A stretch of DNA of 64,000 nucleotides. It comes from Acanthosepion lycidas (taxonomy: Eukaryota; Mollusca; Cephalopoda; Sepiida; Sepiidae). This document shows, one piece after another, positions 55,440-64,000 of this stretch. The position numbers and the translations under genes are program-made. The notes under the pieces were generated by a model that was given only the letters and a program-made list of their open reading frames with translations, made no database searches and was not told where the DNA came from. Within the stretch, counting starts at the first letter, position 1, and each line of letters opens with the position of its first letter. Location of the stretch: positions 61,980,878-62,044,877 of the forward strand of contig OZ010574.1 in NCBI GenBank assembly GCA_963932145.1, in the 5' to 3' direction.

Positions 55440-56135
55440 ATCATTAACTAATTAATCATTAATGTATAATCACTATAACTGATGATAGATGCAGATGAGT
55501 CAAGGGAAACAAATCTGTAATTAGTATTTAATACAACTGGAATTATTTCCATTAAGCATCTATTTGTAGGGGTCAATTTACACTTAGCTGCTACTCAAAC
55601 TGGTGACCAAATTGAACCAAAAATTAAGGCATTGTGCTAACAAAATTGTGTTATGATGTAACAATTATAAAAGTAGAAGTTGGAAGTCAAAATCTTCACT
55701 GTGTCAGCTAGAGTGATCTCCCTTCATGCAAATTTGGTTATTTATTATCTTTGTCTCATTATTTGGGCAGTGCATTTTGGCCGAACTTAAATTTTGAACT
55801 CCCCTTATAGAAATAAATTTTTTAATGCTTGGAATCTATTCATAAAATGGGGATCCAATTGAACCAGAAAATATTTTATTCTCAGTGTTAGAGCCTTTTA
55901 AAGGTGTTGTCCTAACAAAATTTACATTATGATGTGCTATTTCTGCTGTGTTATGGTAAAAAACACACGTACATTGAGAAATCCCAACATTATAACAGTT
56001 AATTAAACATTGAAAGATATAATAAAGGAATAATTCAAACAGTGGAAAAACACAGGAGGATCAAAAAGATTATCATAGAATATTGTTATATAAACATGAA
56101 AAAAAAGCTCTAAATATTCGAGTCTTATTAATTAG
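55440..56135. repeat. ~0.7-kb tandem duplication, unit 1
   Basis: Shares with the next unit: 'gatagatgcagatgagtca', 'aatacaactggaattatttcc', 'tgctgtgttatgg', '..acaatattgtta(t)ataaacatga'. Both units are AT-rich with no open frame. Confidence 0.75.
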
Positions 56136-57020
56136 AATTTTAATAATGACTGAACTAATTGCGATCATTAATTAGTAACCTATTAACATTTGTACACTAC
56201 TAGACTGGTGATAGATGCATATAAGTCACATGAAACTACCTTGTATTTAGTAGTTAATACAACTGGAGTTATTTCCCTTTCACATTTTTTAATGTCTAAT
56301 TGGGAAATTAAATACTTTTAGTATGTTTTTTGATTTTAAACAACGAAACTATAAAAGTAAAAATCGGATGTTGTACACTTCACAGTGTCAGATGTTGTGA
56401 CCTACCTTCATGGAAGCTTGGATCTGTATCATGTTCCTCTTATTATTTAAGCAGTGAATTTTTTCCCCCAATTTAAATTTTAAATTCCCCTTCATAATAC
56501 CTGTCTATATTTCTGAGATGAGGTATCGTAATTATTTACATCATTTGGACTGTTGTCCTCATCTTTGTCATATTCACAATGATTCGGCTGGTGTATGCTC
56601 CAGCTTTCTTCAGGAATCTTGAATTGAACTCTTTATTTCATCCACCGGGATAGATTGTTCTAGTTCCAAGTGCCATGCCTCTTCCAGATGTCTCAGTTAT
56701 CCCCTTGATAAATAATTTTTTTTTTTTTTTAAATTTAGAATCTGGTGACACAAACATTGCTTAATTTTCAAAATTTAAGCCATTTAAGTGTATTGTGCTA
56801 ACAAAAATTATGTTATGATGTGCCTTTTTTGCTGTGTTATGGCAACAAATATACAGACCTAGTGAAATCGCATTATTATAATAGGTAATTAGATACAGGA
56901 AGACACAACCAAAGAGTAATATAGACAGGAGTGAAGACATAAGGATCAAAGGAATATTATAGTTAATTGTTATTTAAACATGAAATAAATCTGTAAATAT
57001 TAGAATCTTCTGTCGATCAT
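56136..57020. repeat. ~0.7-kb tandem duplication, unit 2 (with family G insert)
   Basis: Alignable to unit 1 on both sides of 56505-56735, where a family G element sits. Unit 1 lacks that insert. Confidence 0.75.
56505..56735 (-). mobile_element. family G element nested in tandem unit
   Basis: Minus strand: 'tggcacttggaactagaaca', 'gaaataaagagttcaattca', core 'cctgaagaaagctggagcat' and 'acaccagccgaatcattgtg'. Here helix II is GCTGG/CCAGC, identical to the stem of the motif at 459-492. Confidence 0.82.
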
Positions 57021-57569
57021 TTCAGAGTAAATTACAATGAACAAAGACACATGAAAAAGGAAACTATAATAAAGGAGAAAGAAATTGCAGAATCTGAAAA
57101 GAAACTGGCTTTTACAAAAAGCAAATTAAAGTAATTGAAAATCTTCATACAATAAAGATAAAATTGCCGCATATTTTTCTTGAAAGCAATTTTGGACTTC
57201 TTTTTAAAAGATAAATATAAACACGAAGGATGTTCCAAAACATTAATCTGCCATATTTATCTCCGTGGAAAATATGGTGAATGCAATAACAACATTGGTT
57301 ACAGCAAGTTTTCAGGTATAAAACTATTTTCCCCCCATATAGTCTCTGTCATTGGCTCTAAAGTTTTGAGCAACATTTTCAATATAAAAAACACCTGTGA
57401 TGATAATTTCAACATTTTCCACTTCCAGATTTTACTACTGATGTCATCGTGAAAGTGAATAAAAGATTTTATGTATTTTTTAAATAAATCCTAACTTTTA
57501 TATCAAGTGTAACATAAACAGTATTAAAATAAACAGCAATGCATTCTTATAGTAATTCTTTTTTTACAT

Positions 57570-58065
57570 GCCAATTTTTTGGTATAATCATTTACAATGC
57601 ATTCCTATAATAAAACCATTTACAGTGAATTCCTGTAGTAAAATTATTTACAATGCATTTTGATCGTAAAACCATTTACAGTGAATTCCTGTAGTAAAAT
57701 TATTTACAATGCATTTTGATCGTAAAACCATTTACAGTGAATTCCTATAGTAAAATCATTTACAATACATTCCTATAGTAAAATCATTTACAATACATTC
57801 CTATAGTAAAATCATTTACAATACATTCCTATAGTAAAATCATTTACAATACATTCCTATAGTAAAATCATTTGCAATGTATTCCTATAACAGAAACATT
57901 TGCAATGCATTTCTATAGTAAAATCATTTGCAATGCATTTCTATAATAAAATCATTTACAATACATTCTATAATAATAAATCATTAGCAATGAATTCCTC
58001 TGTAATAAAACATTTACAATGTATTCCTCTATAGTAAAATCATTTTTAATGCATTTCTATAGTAA
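57570..58065. repeat. ~28-bp minisatellite, ~17 units
   Basis: Units of the form 'tagtaaaatcatttacaatacattccta' with substitutions. Some units alternate with 'cgtaaaaccatttacagtgaattcctg', giving a local higher-order repeat at 57600-57740. Resembles the internal array of family F. Confidence 0.95.
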
Positions 58066-58465
58066 ATGAGTGCTGCATTTGCTATGTCATACTATATGTG
58101 ATAATTAGAGTGAAAGAAAGTCTTCATGTATTTGTTTAATAAAAGTTACCCATGATATCATAGCTACTATATGTTGCTGAGTGGTGATACAAGCCTTGTA
58201 TCTATCAGAAATAGCAATATCATTTCTCTTTGGATCAGCCTTTTGTGCCTAGGATCAAAACAACTGCTTTTAGTCAAAGAGAGAAGTGCTGCTCCTCAGT
58301 CCTCAACCAATGATCAGTGTAGTATCTGTGTTCTGCCTAGTATTAAAATGCCAGCCCTCAGTCTCAGATCAGAAGTGTATGCATGATGAAAAGAGATATG
58401 CAGAAATATATATAAATTAACAAATAAATAAGACAAACAAACTAAAAATGCACACATTACTACAA
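58066..58465. other. unidentified, no gene called
   Basis: A short open frame at 58171-58386 has mixed composition, but there is no recognisable domain and no splice or promoter support. Confidence 0.4.
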
Positions 58466-58469
58466 GGTT

Positions 58470-58745
58470 GCATCATTTTACAGTTGAAATGGCTAGATGT
58501 AACAGTCATATGCTAATAGTTTCTTCAGTGTCACTTCTCGCTTGTGGCTTCTTGCTTCCCAGTCAACTATGATCTTCAAAACTTTAAATGCAATGTCAAT
58601 TGTTATCTTCCGTCCTCTTAATTCTTATCTAGTTATTGTCTTCTCTCTTTAATAGTAGTTTTGTCATATTTGCTAACACTCAGTAATCCTTTGCATCCTA
58701 GTGGCTTTATTGCCTTGTATGGGGTGAAATGAGTGAAAAAAATAA
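58470..58745 (+). mobile_element. LINE-A 3' fragment
   Basis: 'ttacagttgaaatggctaga', 'cttctcgcttgtggcttctt' and terminus 'gccttgtatggggtgaaatga' plus A-rich end. Confidence 0.85.
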
Positions 58746-59185
58746 AATAAATAAAACAAAATAATCCCAACTAAGTACATTTAATAATAACAGTCAACAA
58801 ATAGTTATGGAATAAATAGGAAATACCCTAAGCAATCAATGAAAATAATGAGCTAAAATTTAACAAACACTATACAACAGCTACAAATCACCACATTCTG
58901 AGCCACAATTTTTTTTCTACTACTTTAGAGTAAATTTGAAATATAACCATTGCTACCGATTAACTGTTAGGATAATATGAGAAACTGAAAATACCTAACC
59001 TTGCTAAATATAATTCCCACTGACCAGCATATATATAGTCGAGCCACCAAACAACATAAAAAACTAAAAATTGCATTCAAGCATGAAACAGGTTGTTGCT
59101 TTTATATTTATATCTGCATACACTCTAGCTCTGATATTGAGCACTTTTAGCCATATATAGAGAATACATTAAAACTATATGTAAA

Positions 59186-59259
59186 CAGAGTGCGATCGAT
59201 AAATTGTCTAAATGATGCAAAAATGAAAATAACGCTGACATCTCATTTTAACAGATACG
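59186..59259 (+). repeat. duplicated 5' end of mariner-2
   Basis: 'cagagtgcgatcgataaattgtc..aaaatgaaaataacgctgacatctcattttaacag' is repeated at 59260-59360 with 'cagggtgcgatagataaattg..'. The second copy is longer by a poly(A) tract. Confidence 0.85.
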
Positions 59260-59294
59260 CAGGGTGCGATAGATAAATTGTCGTCTAAATTACA

Positions 59295-59327
<33 letters not shown>

Positions 59328-60156
59328 AAAATAACACTGATATCTCATTTTAACAGTTATATTTACCAAAATTACACAAACATATCGTGAAATACCAAAA
59401 AGTAAATTTATTCAATAAAATTGCCATTAGCTTCAACCAGGACCTCCAGACAAGTTCAGAATATCCAGCAACTCTTCTGGACGATCTTATTTAAGTTGGT
59501 GAATGCTGCCATAATCCTTGCCTTCAGTTCATCTTTGGTATCACAAGGAATTTTGTTGGTATCTCACTCAGCTGCACCCCACACATAATCAAGGAGCTTG
59601 CAGTCTGGGGAGTTAGGTGGCCATAAGTAAGGGGTGATTTGGTCACAGAAATTGTCTGACAGCCATGACAGTGTTCTCCTTGTGTAGCATGCTACTGAGT
59701 CTTGTTCCCAGACACTGGGTCTTCCAGCAGCCACCCTCTTGACTCAGAGTAGAACTAGTTCCTCAAGGCACTTGATGTAGGCCTCAGTGTTGAGTCTGAG
59801 GCCCTCACCAACAAATTCAGGAGTTCTTTTCTCATCAGAATTATCAGAGTGAGTTTTCCAAGTTGCCATACCTTCGTAATCACCTTTAGTCTCATCCATC
59901 TGTTTCCAAATCCTCTGCACTGTCCTCGGGCTGATAACCAAACAATTTGAAATGTTTGTATTGGAGCTTCTGGCACGAATGCCAAGCAGTACAGCATACC
60001 ATTTCCAAATTTCTGGTAAAGTTAATTGCATTATGGTGCTTTTTTTCTCAGTGCCCAGCAGAGCCTTCTATATGGTGCAATCAACAGAAAACAAACAACA
60101 TACATGTATAAAACTAAAAATATAAAATAGCAACAATTTACCCATCACACCCTCTG
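59260..60156 (-). mobile_element. mariner/Tc1-type element, internally deleted (mariner-2)
   Basis: Terminal inverted repeats CAGGGTGCGATAGATAAATT (left) and ACAATTTACCCATCACACCC (right) at 59260 and 60131-60156. Minus-strand transposase relic: MQLTLPEIWKWYAVLLGIRA, NCLVISPRTVQRIWKQMDET (helix-turn-helix-like), a short middle, then PEFVGEGLRLNTEAYIKCLE, VWEQD, and PPNSPDCKLLDYVWGA followed by a Lys/Asp-rich C-terminus. The PEFVG-to-EGLRLN join looks like an internal deletion that removed the first catalytic aspartate region; the D of SPDC is kept. Stops occur in the C-terminal half. Not autonomous. Confidence 0.93.
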
Positions 60157-60179
60157 TGTATGTGTGTGTGTGTATATCT

Positions 60180-60212
<33 letters not shown>

Positions 60213-60306
60213 CTCTCCTCTTCCACCTTTAGTCCAGCAGACTCCACTAAACTACATCCAGCAGATAGCCTCTGATCAGGAGGTTTTGAAGAGCATGGAA
60301 CCACCT
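59911..60306. repeat. ~395-bp direct duplication, copy 1
   Basis: Nearly identical to 61965-62358. It spans the N-terminal part of mariner-2, its right terminal repeat, the microsatellite, and the start of family F. Confidence 0.95.
60157..60213. repeat. (TG)n / (CA)n / (TA)n compound microsatellite
   Basis: TG, CA and TA tracts between the mariner end and family F. Confidence 0.95.
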
Positions 60307-60570
60307 CTTAATTGCTGCTATTCCCAGTCCCATCTTGACTCGAGGTGGTAGTACTTGTTAGGGTCACAGCTATGGGTAAATAGTTAAACCCCAAATTGGG
60401 GTCAAAACACTATGAAAGTATAAAAATACATTTTTATCATAAAAATACCAGCAATACATTTTTGCGAAAGAAAGTACTAATGCTCCAAAGGAAATTATAT
60501 TTCAGCATTCAGTGATCCATAAGGAGTTGATCCATAAGGAGTTGATATGCCACTAAACAAACAAACAAAC
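60214..60570 (+). mobile_element. family F element
   Basis: 'actccactaaactacatcca', 'tctgatcaggaggttttgaa', 'aacactatgaaagtataaaa', 'accagcaatacattttt' and the terminus 'gttgatatgccactaaacaa'. Only one internal array unit; this appears the most compact copy. Confidence 0.82.
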
Positions 60571-60744
60571 TGAGGAGTACAGGGCCACAACGTTGCTGCT
60601 GTTGTTTCCATAGCAATTAAGTTTTTACGAGATGAAGTTGCTAGACTCACACACAACCATTTTTGTATGGGATTTTTACTAACAGTTCCCGATGTTCCCA
60701 AGTGGTCTCACATCTTAAGACTGAACCAGACTTCCAGTATGATA

Positions 60745-61535
60745 TAATCGTAAGAATTGTCCATTGTCTAGGATTTCTAGTGCCTTCTAAAGTCTCCTTC
60801 AACTCTATATTTTTAACGTCTCTTCTTGAACACTAAAACTTTACTAATTACTTTTTTTCTAAATAGTAGATATGTTCATCTATCATCCAGATCACACTCC
60901 TTCCCAATCTTTTGAACAGGAGTAGAAGTTAATCACTTGTTCCTTGTTTAGGATTGGAGTTTCCGGTTCCTTCTAAAATCTCATGTTGCTAATACCGCAT
61001 AACAACCAGATAATAAATAACACTCATTTTGTTGTTTCTAGGATTTGCTGTTTCTCATTTTTATGAGTATTTTACAAGACAAACTCTTTCAATTTAATCC
61101 AGATGGATGATATACAATTATCTTTTCACAGCAGCCAGATTCTTTCTCATCATTTAAATGTCTTTAAAATATCTATAAATGGCAAAATAAATCAACAGGA
61201 CTAGATAGGTTTGCCTATCATCTGGTTCACACACCTCCCCAGTATAAACAGGAGTAGAGGTTTATCTTTTGTTTCCTGTTTAGGATAGGGTTTTCAGTTC
61301 CTTCTAAAACTTACTTCAACTCAGTACTTCTAATGTCTTTAGGTAAACTCTGAAATTTTATTTACTATTTATTACTATTTTTTTTTTCCTCACTAGGATT
61401 AGGTAGATATACATATTGTCTGGTTCACAATCCTCTCTGGCCTTTTGAAAAAGAGTAGAGGTTTATCCTTTGTTTCTTGTTTAGGATAGGGCTTCCAGTT
61501 CCTCCTAAAGTCTTTTTTATTCATCTTCATTCCCA
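60745..61535. repeat. ~180-bp tandem array, 4-5 units
   Basis: Units share 'catctggttcacac', 'aggagtagaggtttatctttt', 'cctgtttaggatagg' and 'cagttccttctaaaa', recurring near 60770, 60980, 61240-61300 and 61430-61490, with the middle units the best conserved. The array ends at a LINE-A terminus. Confidence 0.75.
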
Positions 61536-61605
61536 GTAGCTTCCTTGTGTCTTAGTGGCATTATTGCCTTCCTTGGGGTGAATTGATTTAAAAAATTATA
61601 TATAT
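61535..61605 (+). mobile_element. LINE-A terminal fragment
   Basis: 'cttccttgtgtcttagtggcattattgccttccttggggtgaattga' with a following A-rich end. Only the last ~70 bp; the sequence upstream is the tandem array and not LINE-A. Confidence 0.8.
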
Positions 61606-61931
61606 GAAACAACTGTAAAAAAACATTTCAAATTAAAGTAGCATTTTTTTTTTTTTTTAAAGAAATCTGTAAGCAATGTTTGATTGACAAGTAAATACAT
61701 TTTATTCTCTTCGTGTTTTAGACAGATTTTTTAATTAAATATTGCTTAAATATAAGTTTTCTTGAGTTCCCAATAAAACTATTTCGTCAGATTCAACAAC
61801 CAACGTTTTAATCTATTAAGGCTATTATCCCCTTGTTATGAATTTGGTAGCATTAATAATTGTGAGTTCAATCCATGACATGTGTAGTACAGACTCAGTG
61901 AATAGAGGGACAAGCAATAAACTGAGCCGTA

Positions 61932-61933
<2 letters not shown>

Positions 61934-61964
<31 letters not shown>
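61934..61964. repeat. poly(A) tract at duplication junction
   Basis: 31 consecutive A bases immediately before the duplicated block begins. Confidence 0.97.
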
Positions 61965-61967
<3 letters not shown>

Positions 61968-62231
61968 TCTGCACTGTCCTCGGGTTGATAACCAAACAAT
62001 TTGAAATGTTTGTATTGGAGCTTCTGGCATGAATGCCAAGCAGTACAGCATACCATTTCCGAATTTCTGGTAAAGTTAATTGCATTATGGTGCTCTTTTT
62101 CTCAGTGCCCAGCAGAGCCTTCTATATGGTGCAATCAACAGAAAACAAACAACATACATGTATAAAACTAAAAATATAAAATAGCAACAATTTACCCATC
62201 ACACCCTCTGTGTATGTGTGTGTGTATATAT

Positions 62232-62266
<35 letters not shown>

Positions 62267-62358
62267 CTCCTCTTCCACCTTTAGTCCAGCAGACTCCACT
62301 AAACTACATCCAGCAGATAGCCTCTGATCAGGAGGCTTTGAAGAGCATGGAACCACCT
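61965..62358. repeat. ~395-bp direct duplication, copy 2
   Basis: Matches 59911-60306 with few changes. Its right edge ends in 'aaccacctt' and then an A-run. Confidence 0.95.
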
Positions 62359-62374
62359 TAAAAAAAAAGAACAA

Positions 62375-62590
62375 GACAAAATATCCCTAGATATGGACAA
62401 TGGAATTAGAAGAATCCACCTATGTAGATTAAATAAAGGGTTAATTTCAAAATACCTTGGAGATTAACTGGACTGACAAATACCTAAAGAAGGTTTAAGA
62501 GCATAACAATTGAAATGTTATGGTAATAGAAACAAAGACAAGGACATTAGAATGTAAATAAGGATTTGGTTTGTAACACTTTATGAAAGA
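62375..62590 (+). mobile_element. family G element, degraded core
   Basis: 'atccctagatatggacaatg', 'attaaataaagggttaattt', then 'tacctaaagaaggtttaag' and 'aattgaaatgttatgg' match the other G copies, but the core boxes are mutated (CTAAAGA; hairpin lost). Confidence 0.7.
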
Positions 62591-62687
62591 CGCTTAAAAG
62601 AAACACATTCATTAAATATCCAAAAATATCGGTTCAGATAAAAATCTACGTAATGTCTCTTTAGATATTTTCCAAGTTTGTTGATTT

Positions 62688-63066
62688 ACGGCCATATCAC
62701 ATTGAAACATTGGTTCTGGTACAATCACCAAAGTTAAACAACATCAAGCCTGGTCAGTATCTAGATGGGTGACCATTTGCGAATACCAGGTGCTGTAAGT
62801 TTGGATGTGTGTGTAGTGTAATGGATAATAGCTCGGAATTGTTACTTGGAGAGCCGAGTTCCAATTCCCATTGGGATTGTTATATTTACTTATACACAAA
62901 TACACTTGGGAAAGGTATAGATCCACCTCTTCTCCCCCCAGCTATGGGTTAATTAGTAGGACTTCTATCAGTAAATCATTATTTCAAAAATATTCTTACA
63001 ATCTAAAAATATTTTCTGGCTTTAAATAACCTCAAAAGGGTTGATAAGCCATAGAAAATGAATCAA
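62688..63066 (+). mobile_element. SINE-5S, most complete copy
   Basis: 5S head 'ttacggccatatcacattgaaacattgg', 'caatcaccaaagttaaacaaca', 'tagatgggtgaccatttg' and 'cgaataccaggtgctgtaag'. Then 'gtagtgtaatggataatagc', 'gagccgagttccaattccca', 'gggaaaggtatagatccacc', 'gctatgggttaattagtagg' and the tail 'ctggctttaaataacctca..gggttgataagcc'. Used here as the reference copy for the family. Confidence 0.93.
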
Positions 63067-63289
63067 TCAATGATTTTAAATTTAAAAAAAAAAAAAAAAA
63101 AATCTAAAAGGGCCTTCCCACTCCTGTTGGAAGAATTCCCCACCCCGCTGATTGTTTTCAGATATGTAACCATATTCATCGTGTTTGACCAATTGCTGGT
63201 TGGTGAGGCTATTTAACCCAAAGTTGGGGTGGATGGCTATTGATACTAAGTTCATCCACTCTTGTTTGTTATTGCTGCTGGGGTTCCAT

Positions 63290-63560
63290 TTATCCTCCTC
63301 ATCAGACCAGGGTCTAATAGTGGAGCCAGCTCAACCAGTCCGGTTTTGAACTCAGAGTTGTCCTTCTCTTAGACAGATTTCCACCCAAGTTTGTCCTGCT
63401 ATTTATCCATAGCTAGGAAGTGAAAAGATGGATTCATACCTTTCCCAAGGGTATTTGCACTTAAATGAATTTAACAAACTCGACTGGAATTCAAACCCAT
63501 CTCTCTGATTCCTCAATCCAAGGTGCTATTCATTACTCCACCATGCTTGCTTTTTGAATA
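63290..63560 (-). mobile_element. family H / SINE-like fragment, copy 2
   Basis: Aligns with 23390-23600 ('gttttgaactcagagttg', 'gtcctgctatttatcca', 'ttcatacctttcccaagg', 'aacaaactcgactggaattc'). Confidence 0.7.
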
Positions 63561-64000
63561 GCCAAAGTATATCTTCTCAAGAGCTCAAAGATTTTCACTC
63601 AAAGTTTGATGACAATGGACATGAATATAGATTAGCAAAGAAGAAAAAGGAGAGTAAGAAATGTTGCCATTAGATTAGAAACGTGTTTTTTCTCTCATTT
63701 CTTTCAGTAAATGAACACGTACATAAAATTATTCCCCAAGTGTTTTGTACAGTTCAATTATTGGCTGTGTTTACTTTCAGTATTCATGAAGAGTCTCCAA
63801 CAAAGATATAAAATCCAAACAATAGCAAGAATGAATGGCATTGATTAAGCGCCGTGAATGGAACCATTTGGAATTAGCAATGAGAATGTGTTTTGTTTTA
63901 TTTAAAATAAATCATTCAAAAAAAAAAAAAAAAAATAAAATAAAAAAATAATTCACTATTTCGAAAAATCAATACAAATCTTGCTCTAAGATACAAAATC
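63561..64000. other. no gene seen
   Basis: AT-rich with an A-run at about 63919-63936. No recognised repeat or coding frame. Confidence 0.5.

Noticed and set aside
57570-58065. CRISPR-like array
   Set aside because: The tandem units are contiguous, without unique spacers between identical repeats, and the genome context is eukaryotic.

Overview
This window is repeat-rich, strongly AT-biased DNA from an animal nuclear genome. I find no convincing host protein-coding gene, tRNA, or intact rRNA gene. The longest open frames are either low-complexity artefacts (Lys/Phe/Cys-rich frames over simple repeats) or decayed transposon frames. The repeat mix suggests a lophotrochozoan, plausibly a cephalopod mollusc: 5S-rRNA-headed SINEs, several non-LTR retrotransposon tails, internally deleted mariner/Tc1 elements, a Helitron-like 3' end, solo LTRs, and abundant (TA)n and (CA)n tracts. 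The taxonomic guess is an inference from this mix and not something the sequence proves.

I use working names for the repeat families. LINE-A is a jockey/CR1-like non-LTR element whose 3' end carries a motif reading 'gccttgcttggggtgaaatg'; there are about 16 fragments. LINE-B is a second non-LTR element whose ORF2 C-terminus reads like RRMLRIPWTEH and whose 3' end is often followed by a GAA tract; there are about 7 loci. SINE-5S starts with a recognisable 5S rRNA segment, followed by a shared body and a tail near 'ctggctttaaataacctg'; there are about 10 copies or fragments. Family G is a small dispersed element with a hammerhead-like core (about 6 copies). Family F has an internal minisatellite. 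C, D, E, H, J and K are dispersed repeats seen two or three times and otherwise unidentified.

Layout. 1-9 kb: microsatellites, a hammerhead-ribozyme-like motif at 459-492, LINE-B with a triplicated 3' end, a foldback element at 5.3 kb and an inverted duplication (3.8-4.3 / 7.5-8.0 kb). 9-14 kb: a long LINE-B fragment with a damaged RT active site, a 560-bp purine tract and a SINE-5S. 14-17 kb: a 1.17-kb solo LTR-like element with a 4-bp target duplication. 17-23 kb: SINE-5S, the best-preserved LINE-A ORF2 piece, and a direct duplication interrupted by family F. 24-31 kb: very AT-rich quiet DNA with a 164-bp solo LTR and LINE-A copies. 32-34 kb: a mariner-like element with a doubled end. 34-40 kb: poly(A/T)-rich DNA, an 80-bp mariner MITE, and a LINE-B copy holding a nested solo LTR. 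41-44 kb: a Tc1/mariner relic, a Helitron-like 3' end and a 692-bp mariner with perfect 32-bp inverted repeats. 44-50 kb: a 400-bp A/C array, SINE fragments and a family F copy with an expanded array. 50-58 kb: a promoter-like segment, LINE-A, duplicated blocks with nested insertions and a 500-bp minisatellite. 58-64 kb: a second deleted mariner, part of which is duplicated 2 kb away beside a poly(A) tract, then SINE-5S and family H.

The elements do not form a pathway. They record layered insertions, and several insertions have an uninterrupted second copy in the same window, so their boundaries and relative order can be read. The most unusual signals are the hammerhead-like motifs, found at a single site at 0.46 kb, in the dispersed family G, and in two other contexts.
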